Part shown: piece by piece, positions 1-8,608 of the stretch
How the letters are laid out: each line of letters starts with the position of its first letter
Numbering within the stretch: the stretch's first letter is position 1
Source: Chryseobacterium shigense
GTDB lineage: Bacteria > Bacteroidota > Bacteroidia > Flavobacteriales > Weeksellaceae
Reading direction: 5' to 3'
Assembly: GCF_014207845.1 (NCBI RefSeq)
Contig: NZ_JACHLC010000007.1
Coordinates: 1 to 64,000, forward strand
DNA length: 64,000 bases
The notes under the pieces: generated by a model
The model's database searches: none
Seen by the model: the letters and a program-made list of their open reading frames with translations, nothing else
What the model was told of the DNA's origin: nothing
Program-made: the position numbers and the translations under genes

Positions 1-51
1 TCCTTGTTGACATAACTTATTTGATGTTAAAATTAAACTTTTTTTTGCTAA

Positions 52-1584
52 TTTCATATCTTAAATTACTGTCTTAATTTTGGGGAGTATTATAAATCTC
101 TTCAGAAAAATGATGATAAGATTGTAAAATTTATAAAGAAAATTCAGAGTTCACCAGATAAAGTTTTAATATTTGCAACTAGAGAATATATTTTTAATCA
201 AGCAAAAGAAATATATGAAGCTTTTAAAATCAACAATATAGATATCGCAAAATGTATAATTGATTTATCAGCTTATACAAAAGTTATTAAAGCAAAAATA
301 TTATATAATCACTTATTTCATGGAGAGATTCCAGAGGAATATCTCGAAATTTTAATTAATAAAAATAATTACAAAAGTTTAATAACACATCCAAATTATA
401 GCCCAAGAATTATTGAAACATTTATAAAACAAAAAATTTGGAATAAATGCTCTCCAGAAGATTTTTTTATGGTTATTAAAAAAAATTTTGATAATCCACA
501 GTCTGTTTGGCTGAATAGTTTTGAAACTTCCCTAAATAAATTTTCGAAGTATACACTTTTAGTTTTAGCTACCCTAGGAACTCCTGTATTGTTAACAGAT
601 TTAGAAATTGCTGTAGAAAGTTTTTTTGTAAAAAACTCAATGCTTGGTGCAAGTTACGAACCTATGATATTCGAAAAATCTGTAAGGGAACTGGAAAACA
701 CTTTCATTAAAACAGATATTGATAAAATGGGCAATTTCATTATCGAATACCAAAATCCATCCATTTATGATTTTTTATTATATTATTTAGACGGTAAAAA
801 TAGAATTATTAATATTTTAATATCGTCATTCGTATTTATTGACCAATTTCAAACAATATTTTCTGGACAGGAATTACCTGGAAAAATAATGTTAAACAAT
901 GATCAAATTAAAATTATAGGAGATAGAATATTTGATTTGGAGGATAATCTAAAAACATGTAAGGTTTATCGTAATAATAATTATGGTGATAAATTTGAAT
1001 TTGTTAAAAGTGAAGATTATCTATATCAATTCCTAAATTACCTTAACAATAACTATTCTGAAAAGTCTGAAAGTGTAATGAATTTTATATATAGAAATTT
1101 TGACATAAAATTTGATCACTCAAGCTATAAATCAGAGTATATTCAATTATTACATAATTTAGATCTAACTAGATTTGAATTTGAAGAAGAAAGATTAATA
1201 AGCGATTTTTTTATAGATATAGAGACTATCGAAGAGCTGGAAATTTTTGATGAATTTGGCTTATTGTTTCCTACTACTTACGAAAAGTGGATCAATTCAG
1301 AACATTTTGCAGAAACGGCTTATTACATTATTAGACAAGCATTAGAAGACATTACAGGAGAGGATGTATTTTATTATCAACCCATAATTGAAACTATATC
1401 TCGGATTTACCCCTTAGATTTATCCGATGAATTAAAATTCTTAGAGGATAAAGCTGAAGATCATGATCGCTATGTCGATCATCAGATAGAAATGGCAAAT
1501 GATAGAGAGTTTGATGATTATGACTATAGTGATATATCTGATGATGTAATAATCGAGGAAATCTTTAATAGTTTGAAAGAGTAA
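52..1584 (+). pseudogene. 5'-truncated nSTAND3-like NTPase gene remnant
   Basis: The reading frame is open from just after the TAA at 49-51 to the stop at 1582-1584, but the first ATG is only at 469. The part before that ATG (about 82-468) encodes recognisable protein: ATREYIF, then AYTKVIKAKILYNHL, then HPNYSPRIIETFI. From memory these resemble the C-terminal half of nSTAND3 NTPase domains, which are found in conflict and defence proteins with an N-terminal nuclease or other effector. The remainder (469-1584, 371 aa) would be the helical, sensor-like C-terminal region; it is acidic near the end. Walker A and B motifs and any effector are absent, and all three frames upstream of about position 80 are closed or unlike this family. 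The gene is therefore probably cut at its 5' end by an old rearrangement inside the island. Expression from the ATG at 469 cannot be excluded. Only 51 bases lie before the break, so a frameshift further left is also possible. Confidence 0.55.
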
Positions 1585-1717
1585 GAAATCCTTTAAACTA
1601 CTAAATGTAAATTCATATATTTGTGACTGAATTTTATTAAAAAAATAAAGCGTTAGCTATTTATTCTTGTTACTGAAAACTGGTAATTTAAAGATACACG
1701 AGATAAGTAGACCTAAT

Positions 1718-1737
1718 GCCCATGCTTTGGCGTGGGC
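1718..1737 (+). terminator. hairpin, possible terminator
   Basis: GCCCATGC-TTTG-GCGTGGGC forms an 8-bp stem with one G-U pair and a 4-base loop, followed by a T-rich stretch (TTGGTTTATTT). It lies 134 bases after the NTPase remnant and before the lipoprotein gene. A related 18-base unit (CCTAA..CCCA.GCTTT) recurs about 75 bases downstream at 1785-1805. The rest of 1585-1850 shows nothing else I can name. Confidence 0.35.
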
Positions 1738-1850
1738 TTGGTTTATTTGTGTATCAGGTATACCAGTACCTCAGTAACAGTAAGCCTAAGTCCCACGCTT
1801 TCTGTTTAATTAATTTTTCACTTTGGGACTGAGTGATGCATTACTCATTT

Positions 1851-2303
1851 ATGAAAAAGATTCACTTATTTTCTTTCACCGCACTACTTTGCTCATTATC
1901 TTGTGAAAATCCAAAACCTAAATTCAAAACAGGAGAAGATCCACACATTGACTCTATGATGGCTAAAATTAAAGCTAATCAAAAAGTACAATTTGATGAG
2001 ATTGATCGTAAATTAGAATCACACTCTAAACTACAAATACACTACCTATTTGTTAAATTATCGGTTACTGAAAACAGGATAAGTCAAATGCAGGAATCTA
2101 ATATTGTTTCTCAGATTCAAGAACTCAACAATATTAATGACGAAGTTAAAGCAAGATTTGAAGATCAGATAGTCGGCGAATATCTTAATTCGCCAAGTGC
2201 AAAAGCTTATCAAGGCAAGATAACACAGAAAGAAACATTCGTTTTTAGTAGCTATACTGAAGCAAGTGAAAAAAGAAATAGCTTTTTAATCTCAGAAAAT
2301 TAG
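1851..2303 (+). CDS. small predicted lipoprotein, coiled-coil
   Basis: I do not recognise the family. The start is taken at the ATG at 1851 (MKKIHLF), because the in-frame GTG/ATG at 1833/1836 would add six residues before a normal signal peptide. The N-terminus has Lys-Lys, a hydrophobic core and a lipobox-like LCSLSC, so it is probably a lipoprotein anchored at Cys18. The mature part is charged and helix-prone (about residues 30-110), with no Cys or obvious catalytic motif. It is followed after 1 base by the gene at 2305, so the two are probably co-transcribed. Base composition is AT-rich like the rest of the island. The function is unknown; a cargo or immunity role is possible but not shown. 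Confidence 0.6.
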   Translation: MKKIHLFSFTALLCSLSCENPKPKFKTGEDPHIDSMMAKIKANQKVQFDEIDRKLESHSKLQIHYLFVKLSVTENRISQMQESNIVSQIQELNNINDEVKARFEDQIVGEYLNSPSAKAYQGKITQKETFVFSSYTEASEKRNSFLISEN

Positions 2304-2304
2304 A

Positions 2305-2685
2305 ATGATGAAAATAAAAATTATTGCAGGTTTGATGATGATTTTTTCTATAAAAACCATTTCTGCGCAGATCAAAACTTTCAACTACAATATGGTTCAG
2401 ATCGTTGAAAGTAATAACCTAACTGAACTTTTACCTCAAAAGACTAAGATTATACTTGACAATACTAAAAAAACTGTAAGTATAAAAGATTCAGAACTAC
2501 TGAAACCTTACGTTTTTAAAATAGATCCGAAAAGCCATTGTGACAAGTTTGGAAAATTGGAAGAAACAATAAGTTGTTTTTTAAGAAGCAAAGAAGGAAA
2601 ACTCTATCTTTTCTCTTACAATAAAAACAGATTAGAAATTATGAATATTGCAGGAAATGGAACAAGATATATCAATATCAAATAA
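2305..2685 (+). CDS. small secreted protein of unknown function
   Basis: This 126-aa protein begins with a signal peptide (MMKIKIIAGLMMIFSIKTISAQ, cleavage likely after ISA) and is therefore probably periplasmic. The mature part, about 105 residues, is predicted beta-rich and contains two Cys (in SHCDKF and ISCFL) that could form a disulfide. ATGs at 2305 and 2308 both serve as possible starts. It follows the lipoprotein gene with a single base between stop and start, which suggests a two-gene operon. I do not recognise the family and see no link in sequence to the defence genes downstream. Confidence 0.6.
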   Translation: MMKIKIIAGLMMIFSIKTISAQIKTFNYNMVQIVESNNLTELLPQKTKIILDNTKKTVSIKDSELLKPYVFKIDPKSHCDKFGKLEETISCFLRSKEGKLYLFSYNKNRLEIMNIAGNGTRYINIK

Positions 2686-2809
2686 TATTTACGTTCACTA
2701 ATTTTTAGCTCAAGCAGCTAAATGATAATTAATAGTCCAGTCAAAATAAACTATTTTAAGTTAAAATTACATTTATTTTGTTTGGTATACAATTAGTTAT
2801 TAATATATT

Positions 2810-3331
2810 ATGGATATCTGGAATAAAGAAAAAAGGTCAGATGTAATGAGTAAAATTAGATCAACCAACACTAAACCTGAATTGATGCTAAGAAAATTCT
2901 TGTTTAGAAAAGGTATGAGATATCGTATAAATTACAAAAAGCTTCCTGGAAAACCAGATATAGTATTCCCTAAACACAAAGTTATCATCTTTGTAAATGG
3001 TTGTTTTTGGCATGGCCACGAAAATTGTAAAATTGCTCATTTACCGAAAACAAATACAGATTTTTGGCAAAATAAAATAAATAAAAATATCGAAAGGGAT
3101 AATAAAAATATTCAAAATAATATACTGCTTGGGTGGAAGGTTTTAGTAATTTGGGAATGCGAAATCAATAAAAACAACCTAGAGAATATTTATAATAGAA
3201 TACTAGATGCTATTTCTGAAGATTTGGAAGATAAAACATTTAAAATAACATTATACACAGAAAATGAGGAAAGTGTATCAAAAGTGAGTGAAGACATTTT
3301 TAAATATAATAATAAAAATTCAGGATTATAA
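2810..3331 (+). CDS. vsr: very short patch repair (Vsr) endonuclease
   Basis: Vsr enzymes nick DNA 5' of the T in T:G mismatches that arise by deamination of 5-methylcytosine, and are usually encoded beside a C5-cytosine methyltransferase. The family pattern is clear: RSDVMSKIRSTNTKPE at residues 9-24, LPGKPDIVFPKHK at 45-57 with the metal-binding Asp, FVNGCFWHGH at 61-70 with the zinc/catalytic Cys and His, and a final VLVIWECEI strand. The 173 aa are slightly longer than the usual 130-150, with an extra charged C-terminal tail of about 40 residues. The gene converges on the operon of the methyltransferase at 7167-8387, whose product probably creates the mismatches it repairs. Separation from the methyltransferase by three other genes is unusual. 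Confidence 0.93.
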   Translation: MDIWNKEKRSDVMSKIRSTNTKPELMLRKFLFRKGMRYRINYKKLPGKPDIVFPKHKVIIFVNGCFWHGHENCKIAHLPKTNTDFWQNKINKNIERDNKNIQNNILLGWKVLVIWECEINKNNLENIYNRILDAISEDLEDKTFKITLYTENEESVSKVSEDIFKYNNKNSGL

Positions 3332-3372
3332 ATATTTTAGACAAGGGTGATAATTTTTTTATTAGTATATAG

Positions 3373-4014
3373 TCAATTCTTTTTTAAGATTATCCCGTTT
3401 CTAAAATCATTTAACATTCTACCTAATGGTTCATCTCCGCCATTTTCTTTAAAATATTTTAATATAGATTTATTAGTTCTTAAAATAATCCGATTGTAAA
3501 ATTGATAAATATTAAGGTTCATTAATATATAATCATTTAATGAACCTTTCATTATTTTAACTAGCTCTTTTTTAAAACTATCAATATCCTCAGATGTTAG
3601 TCCTTCCGCTCGTTCGGGATCATCATAATGCTGAACCTCATCATAGTCTGTTATCATATTTGGAAAACCGATTCCATGCTTCAAGTTAGCTGACTTGTAA
3701 AACTTCTTCACATATTGATTTGATCTACATGAAAATAAAATAACATCTTTGTTTTCAAAAACAGCCAATTGATTTTCGGACATGAATATTTCTTGATGAC
3801 CAATAGATGAGGCACCATTAAGACTATCACTAGTGCCATGGCCAAGAAACAAAATTACACTTTCTGTTGGAATAGATTTATAAAATGAAAAATTTGCATC
3901 TGGTGCTTCTAATCGAAAAACACTAATTAAAGACTCGTCAATCTCATTATAAATATTGCTTAAAAAGTCAGTTGTCGGATCAGCTGGATGTATTATACAA
4001 ATTTTCTTACACAT
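3373..4014 (-). CDS. CHAT/caspase-like cysteine protease, putative effector
   Basis: This 213-aa protein carries a caspase-like dyad pattern: a strand ending in FLGHGTSD (His59-Gly60) and, after a short loop, the strand VILFSCRSNQ (Cys96). This is the arrangement of CHAT and metacaspase-like peptidases, which act as proteolytic effectors in several bacterial immune systems. The N-terminal KKICIIHP strand fits the first strand of the fold. The domain is minimal and no extra sensor domain is visible. It is the last gene of a four-gene operon; its ATG overlaps the end of the receiver-like gene by 8 bases, so the two are translationally coupled. I infer that it is a protease released or activated by the receiver and ATPase upstream. 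Family assignment rests on the motif only and there is no evidence of a substrate. Confidence 0.62.
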   Translation of the reverse strand: MCKKICIIHPADPTTDFLSNIYNEIDESLISVFRLEAPDANFSFYKSIPTESVILFLGHGTSDSLNGASSIGHQEIFMSENQLAVFENKDVILFSCRSNQYVKKFYKSANLKHGIGFPNMITDYDEVQHYDDPERAEGLTSEDIDSFKKELVKIMKGSLNDYILMNLNIYQFYNRIILRTNKSILKYFKENGGDEPLGRMLNDFRNGIILKKN

Positions 4015-4705
4015 CTTTCAATTCTATCAATTCGGCAATTGCCAATTCTATTAATTTTATTTTGAACGCATTTGCTTGCTCGTCATTATCCTTTATTTTA
4101 TCAGCGATTTCTTTTAAACTATACCCCCTATATATATCCATTGATCCATTAAATTCTAAATCCCCATTTGCTAACAAATTATCTATAATAAAATCATTAT
4201 TGTCATCAACAACCTTTTCTATATATGAGATAATTTTACTTTCGACTTCCTCACGTTTTGCAAAATCAACTATATCTATTTTAATAAGTGTTTTAAATTT
4301 ATCCCAGGCTTCATCAAAGTTTTTCTTACTTTTCTTATGATCATTTAAATAACCTTGTACTATTTCTTCTAGTTCAGAAGAATAAAGAATCTTCTTGGCT
4401 TTTAATGTATTACTAATATTATTAAATTGCTTAATAATGTCGATCCCATCCACAATCTCATCATTAAGAGCAAAATCTGAAGCAACCATATGAAATCTTG
4501 TTTCACCATAATTTTCCTCAAATTTCTTTCTAACTAATTTCAAATCTATTTTCCCATTATCATCAACCACATCATTTCCATCAGGTAGCCCTATATACAA
4601 AGGATAACAATTTAAAGCTATACTCTTTTTTCTAGCTTGTTTATGAAGTTCTTCGATTGTTTCATCAAGATTCTCATTATCGATTATTAGTAAATTTTTT
4701 GCCAT
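4007..4705 (-). CDS. response-regulator receiver-like protein
   Basis: The first 120 residues look like a divergent CheY-type receiver domain. The first strand is LLIIDNENLD (acidic Asp9 at its end), the third strand is HMVASDFALND with Asp77 at the phosphoacceptor position followed by the typical DGIDIIKQF helix, and the fourth strand is KKILYSSE with Ser109/110. Residues 120-232 are a helical, charged extension with no DNA-binding motif that I can identify, so it is not a classical transcription regulator. Its ATG overlaps the stop of the GHKL ATPase gene by one base (TAATG), and its own end overlaps the CHAT-like gene. I infer that it relays a signal from the ATPase/kinase-like protein to the protease. 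It could instead be a phosphate decoy or an adaptor. Confidence 0.62.
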   Translation of the reverse strand: MAKNLLIIDNENLDETIEELHKQARKKSIALNCYPLYIGLPDGNDVVDDNGKIDLKLVRKKFEENYGETRFHMVASDFALNDEIVDGIDIIKQFNNISNTLKAKKILYSSELEEIVQGYLNDHKKSKKNFDEAWDKFKTLIKIDIVDFAKREEVESKIISYIEKVVDDNNDFIIDNLLANGDLEFNGSMDIYRGYSLKEIADKIKDNDEQANAFKIKLIELAIAELIELKDV

Positions 4706-7167
4706 TAATTATAAGCTTTAGATATTCTTAATTCAAAAGAAGCACCTTTCAAATTAACATTGTTTCCAATAAATTTAATTTTTCCCTGCATTTTAGATAG
4801 GGTATTTTTAACATAATTTAAGCCAATACCTGAACCATCTGTCGTTGTTACTCCCAACTCAAAAATTACATCTGGCTTGTTAATAAAATTTTCAGCCAAT
4901 CCAGTTCCATCATCAGAAAAAATTATAATTAAATTTCCCTCTTCATCCAAAGATGTTATAATTCTAACATTTTCAGCCCTAGCCTTAATAGAATTTGATA
5001 TTAAATCGTCAAATACAAGTGAAATATCTAAAATACTAATTCTTTTCCAGAAAGAATCAACATTATTTTCAATTGAAAAAGCTATATTATTATCTTCAAA
5101 CATCACATTATAGAGATCCAAATACTGTTCAATAAATCGAATTATGTTCACATCTTGATAATCAGAATTAGCTTTAAAATTAGCCCTTGTAATTAGGTTG
5201 GAAATTTTTAAAGCTTTATCAGAATTGTATATAATGGTACTGAGATTTTTTAATGCACTACTCTTTTTTACATTTTCTTCAATGAAAGAATTATACAAAC
5301 TTTGCGCATTTTGTTTTGACTTTTTACTAGTTTGCTTTACATTATGTATTAGCCCTTTTGCATCTTCACTTAAGGTTCTTTTTGAAGTTAATAAATATGT
5401 GTTTTTTTGCTTTTCAAGTTCCAATTCTGCTTTCAACTTTTTCCTTTCTTCCTCAAGCTTTTTTGTCTGCTCATATTTCTCTTGAAGTTCCAGTCTTAGT
5501 TTTTCTTGTTCCAACTTTAATTCTTCGATTCCTGATTCCTGACTGGGAAAGCCTTCTACTTCCTTTTTTGAGACATTTAATTCAGAAATGATTTGAGATA
5601 TTTGTTCTGATGTTAGTGTTTTATTAGCCAATTGGCCAACAATGGAATCTATTTCAGATTTAACTTTTTGAGCTTGTTGCTCAGCCAATTCTGTAACTAA
5701 CTCGTTATTAATTAACAAGGAAATAACATCGTCACTTTTGACATTAATTATCTTTTCAATAACAGATATTACTCTTTTGTTTCTTGTTAAATTATCCTCT
5801 TTAAACTCTTCCTTTGATTCATTCCATTTGCTGTCATTAAGAACTTTTTTCTCTATTTCAGACTCAGGAATTTTGGAACTATCCCATTTAATACCTTCTA
5901 CAACAAATCTTTCTAGCCTCCTAAATGTTTTGAAATAATATCCATATGGTGTATCATTTTTAGTCAATTGCTCAAAGTGTTTATTATTATCGACACCTGA
6001 TCTATTAGAAATAATAAAAAAATTTTCATTTTCATCATCAAACTCAACTTCATTAATTTCGATCCTTCCTATAACTTCACGAGTCCCTAAAAATCTATTA
6101 TATCCCTGTCCTTTTCTTATTTCCATTCCTAGCCAATCATTACCATCGTCACCATATGGAGGTATCCTAAAACCATTAATAAATAGAAAAATTGATCCAA
6201 ATTCTTTTGACCTAATGCCTGTTTGTCTTCTAAAATAAGCCTTAGAATATGGATTTAAATAATAGATATTAATTTCAATATTTTTCAACAGATTGTATGG
6301 GTTATGCTCTACTAAAGTAAATATCTCTTTTCCCCTATCAGTTAATTTTGTAGTAATTAGACTTCCGTCCGCAGAAATGACAGAATTAATATAAGTGGCT
6401 TTGAAATTTAATTCACTAAAAATTCGATTTTTAATTGTTCCGTTAATTTTTTCACTCTCAGGAAAGTCCTCTTCAAACTCTTCAAATTCTTTAGCATCTA
6501 TTGTAATATCAAAAGCCTCAGATTCAAAGTTTTGATTTGGATTTATAAAACGTTCAAGTTGCCTTTTAAGAGATTTTATTTTATCGAAATCCCAAATATC
6601 TCTTAAATTATCAATGAATAAAGTGGTTCCACTTCTAAATGCCTTTAGGCCAGTTTCTTGTATATATTGTGACGAAGAAATCTCAATTAACTCAAAATCA
6701 ACATCCTGAATATTTTTTTTTATATCATCTATTTTCTCAAATCTTGTCCAATCAATCGATAGCTTTAGTAAAGGATTACCTGCTTTCTTAGTATATAGAA
6801 CAAGTGATTTTCCAAGTCTATCGCAAGAAAACCTCCCAACTCCTTTATTACCTGCTAGATTTCTATTAAATTCATGCTTTTTAGTTTTTTTTTCAGAATA
6901 AGCTATATTTAACCATTTATTTATCAGATCGTATTCTGACATTCCAGAGCCAGTATCACGGAGAATAAATTTTGAATTATTTGACTTTTTATATTCTTGG
7001 GGTGTTTTATTTGTAATAACATCTCTAAATATAATGTTTGCGTCTTTAGAGCCAGCATCGAATGAGTTTTTAACCAATTCCAATACAGCAACATTATCAT
7101 CGGTAATTAAATCTTTTCCAATAATATTTTTTAGCAATACATTCGTTCTAAAATTTACTTTTGCCAT
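4705..7167 (-). CDS. dual GHKL ATPase (MORC/Hsp90-like plus histidine-kinase-like)
   Basis: This 820-aa protein has two ATP-binding GHKL domains. The N-terminal one resembles MORC/MutL/Hsp90-type ATPases: N-box ELVKNSFDA (residues 30-38, Glu30 and Asn34), DTGSGM (71-76) and LAGNKGVGRFS (105-115). A large middle region follows (about 200-470), then a Lys/Glu-rich coiled coil (about 545-600). Next comes a DHp-like helix with GLIHNVKQTS (His608). The C-terminal HATPase_c domain has DDLISNSIKA (about 715-725), DDGTGL (about 748) and TDGSGIGLNYV (about 777-787). GHKL ATPases of the MORC/MutL type are known beside bacterial restriction-modification genes. The second domain, next to a receiver-like gene, points to a kinase-like output. 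No transmembrane segment is visible, so it should be cytoplasmic. Start and stop overlap the neighbours by one base each. Confidence 0.75.
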   Translation of the reverse strand: MAKVNFRTNVLLKNIIGKDLITDDNVAVLELVKNSFDAGSKDANIIFRDVITNKTPQEYKKSNNSKFILRDTGSGMSEYDLINKWLNIAYSEKKTKKHEFNRNLAGNKGVGRFSCDRLGKSLVLYTKKAGNPLLKLSIDWTRFEKIDDIKKNIQDVDFELIEISSSQYIQETGLKAFRSGTTLFIDNLRDIWDFDKIKSLKRQLERFINPNQNFESEAFDITIDAKEFEEFEEDFPESEKINGTIKNRIFSELNFKATYINSVISADGSLITTKLTDRGKEIFTLVEHNPYNLLKNIEINIYYLNPYSKAYFRRQTGIRSKEFGSIFLFINGFRIPPYGDDGNDWLGMEIRKGQGYNRFLGTREVIGRIEINEVEFDDENENFFIISNRSGVDNNKHFEQLTKNDTPYGYYFKTFRRLERFVVEGIKWDSSKIPESEIEKKVLNDSKWNESKEEFKEDNLTRNKRVISVIEKIINVKSDDVISLLINNELVTELAEQQAQKVKSEIDSIVGQLANKTLTSEQISQIISELNVSKKEVEGFPSQESGIEELKLEQEKLRLELQEKYEQTKKLEEERKKLKAELELEKQKNTYLLTSKRTLSEDAKGLIHNVKQTSKKSKQNAQSLYNSFIEENVKKSSALKNLSTIIYNSDKALKISNLITRANFKANSDYQDVNIIRFIEQYLDLYNVMFEDNNIAFSIENNVDSFWKRISILDISLVFDDLISNSIKARAENVRIITSLDEEGNLIIIFSDDGTGLAENFINKPDVIFELGVTTTDGSGIGLNYVKNTLSKMQGKIKFIGNNVNLKGASFELRISKAYN

Positions 7168-8387
7168 TATACGATAAGTTTTTGAAGAATTATGCCCGCT
7201 TGTTCTGCAAATAACGGTGGAATAGCATTACCTATTTGGGTATAGCGCGGAACCTCTTGAGTTCTTCTAAGTCCTCCTGTTGTATATTTACCTTGAAATT
7301 CGTACCAATCAGGAAATGATTGTATCCGTGCGTATTCTCTAACTGTGAGTATACGAGGTTCGGAATAATGTATATAATCATCTGGCAGAGTGGTAATAGT
7401 TGGACTTTTACTGTCTCCGCATAATGGTATTATGGTATGTTTTTTTAAATTATATCTTTCACGAACATCCTTGCTTAGATCTAGATTTCTACGATTAGTT
7501 GACAAATCAAGTATCATTTTGAATCTTTCTGTAGTTGCAGGTGTATGCTTTGGAAACCTATGGCTATCAGCTATTTCACGACGGATCCATTTACGCATAT
7601 ATATCTGATAGGAAGATTGTTGTTGACCATATTTTCCTGCTTGGAAACTTCTGGTGTCTGGTGACTCCGCTGTTCCGTTTGACTTAAGAAGATCAGAAAT
7701 GGCATCTTGTAAATTGGTATCTTTTGATAGCCCTTTTTTTTCGAGAAAACTAAAAGATTTAGATTCAAGTGATAAGAAAAAGTTATCAACTAACTCTTGA
7801 GATGAATTCTGAATATCATTTCTAACACCTATAAGTATAAATCTGGTTCGCTTCTGTGGTACACCATAATCGCCAAAATTCACAAGCCTTCCTTTTACAT
7901 AATATCCAAGGTTTTGTAATTTTTGTGTTACAACTGAAGAGTAAGCAATACCCTTTTCTTTATTTTTTTTGAACTCCATAGTAAAGCCTTTGACGTTCTC
8001 AAAAAAAATGACTTTTGGCTTAACATATTCTACGAATTTAATATATGAATTTATCAAGTCATTACGTTCATCAGTTTCATTTCGTCTACCCGCCATTGAA
8101 AAACCTTGGCATGGAGGCCCCCCAGCAACCAGTGAAACACTACCCCTCAAAGACTTTAAATTTTTCTTATAAGTTTTCAAGACAGAATTGATATCGTGGT
8201 TTTGTTTAGGTAACCATTCTGGCCAATCAAAATGTTTTTTCTTATTTATTAGATTGTGTTCTAATGTTTTGAAAGCATCTGGGTTTTTTTCTATTGCGAA
8301 TAAACCATTCCAACCTGCGTTATGTAGCCCTAAAGAAAGGCCCCCACAGCCTGCAAATAGATCGATATATAGGTTGTTAGTTTTCAT
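7167..8387 (-). CDS. dcm: DNA (cytosine-5)-methyltransferase
   Basis: The 406-aa protein has the ordered motifs of C5-cytosine methyltransferases: motif I DLFAGCGGLSLGL (residues 9-21, SAM binding), motif IV GGPPCQGFS with catalytic Cys93, motif VI ENVKG (130-134), motif VIII QKRTRFILIG (179-188) and motif X YTQIGNAIPP near the C-terminus. The variable region between VIII and X (about 190-350) holds the target recognition domain; the target sequence cannot be read from it. It is the first gene of the operon that continues with the dual ATPase (one-base TAATG overlap), receiver-like and CHAT-like genes. A CAAAAGTA box on the plus strand at 8411-8418 (TACTTTTG on this strand) fits a -7 element about 25 bases upstream of the ATG. 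The partner nuclease is probably the divergent gene at 8609. The symbol is generic. Confidence 0.95.
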   Translation of the reverse strand: MKTNNLYIDLFAGCGGLSLGLHNAGWNGLFAIEKNPDAFKTLEHNLINKKKHFDWPEWLPKQNHDINSVLKTYKKNLKSLRGSVSLVAGGPPCQGFSMAGRRNETDERNDLINSYIKFVEYVKPKVIFFENVKGFTMEFKKNKEKGIAYSSVVTQKLQNLGYYVKGRLVNFGDYGVPQKRTRFILIGVRNDIQNSSQELVDNFFLSLESKSFSFLEKKGLSKDTNLQDAISDLLKSNGTAESPDTRSFQAGKYGQQQSSYQIYMRKWIRREIADSHRFPKHTPATTERFKMILDLSTNRRNLDLSKDVRERYNLKKHTIIPLCGDSKSPTITTLPDDYIHYSEPRILTVREYARIQSFPDWYEFQGKYTTGGLRRTQEVPRYTQIGNAIPPLFAEQAGIILQKLIV

Positions 8388-8608
8388 GTATACAAAATTC
8401 GTTTAATATACAAAAGTATTTAATAACTTTATAATATAAAAGATTTTTTTTAATTGAGTATATCTAAAAGCAGTTCATTGCATAATCCATTTTACTTCAT
8501 TTTTTAAAAGCACAACTATAGGTCAATTATTTTAATTATAATACACTAATTTAAAATTCCAACATCTGAATTGAATAAGTTTTAATATATTAGACTTAAA
8601 ACAAAATA
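8388..8608. promoter_or_regulatory. divergent promoter region, methyltransferase and nuclease genes
   Basis: This 221-base AT-rich spacer separates the methyltransferase operon from the divergent nuclease gene, so both are probably controlled here. On the minus strand TACTTTTG (complement of 8411-8418) matches the Bacteroidota -7 consensus TAnnTTTG at a suitable distance from the ATG at 8387. I see no convincing -33 partner, no clear plus-strand promoter and no controller-protein (C-box) palindrome. Confidence 0.35.

Noticed and set aside
1711..1808. Two imperfect 18-base direct repeats (CCTAA..CCCA.GCTTT)
   Set aside because: Short, imperfect and only two copies; chance in AT-rich sequence or remnant of a hairpin duplication cannot be told apart.
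4877..5938. Plus-strand frames opposite the dual ATPase gene
   Set aside because: They are rich in Ser, Leu and Phe as expected from the complement of Lys/Glu-rich coding sequence, and have no family resemblance.
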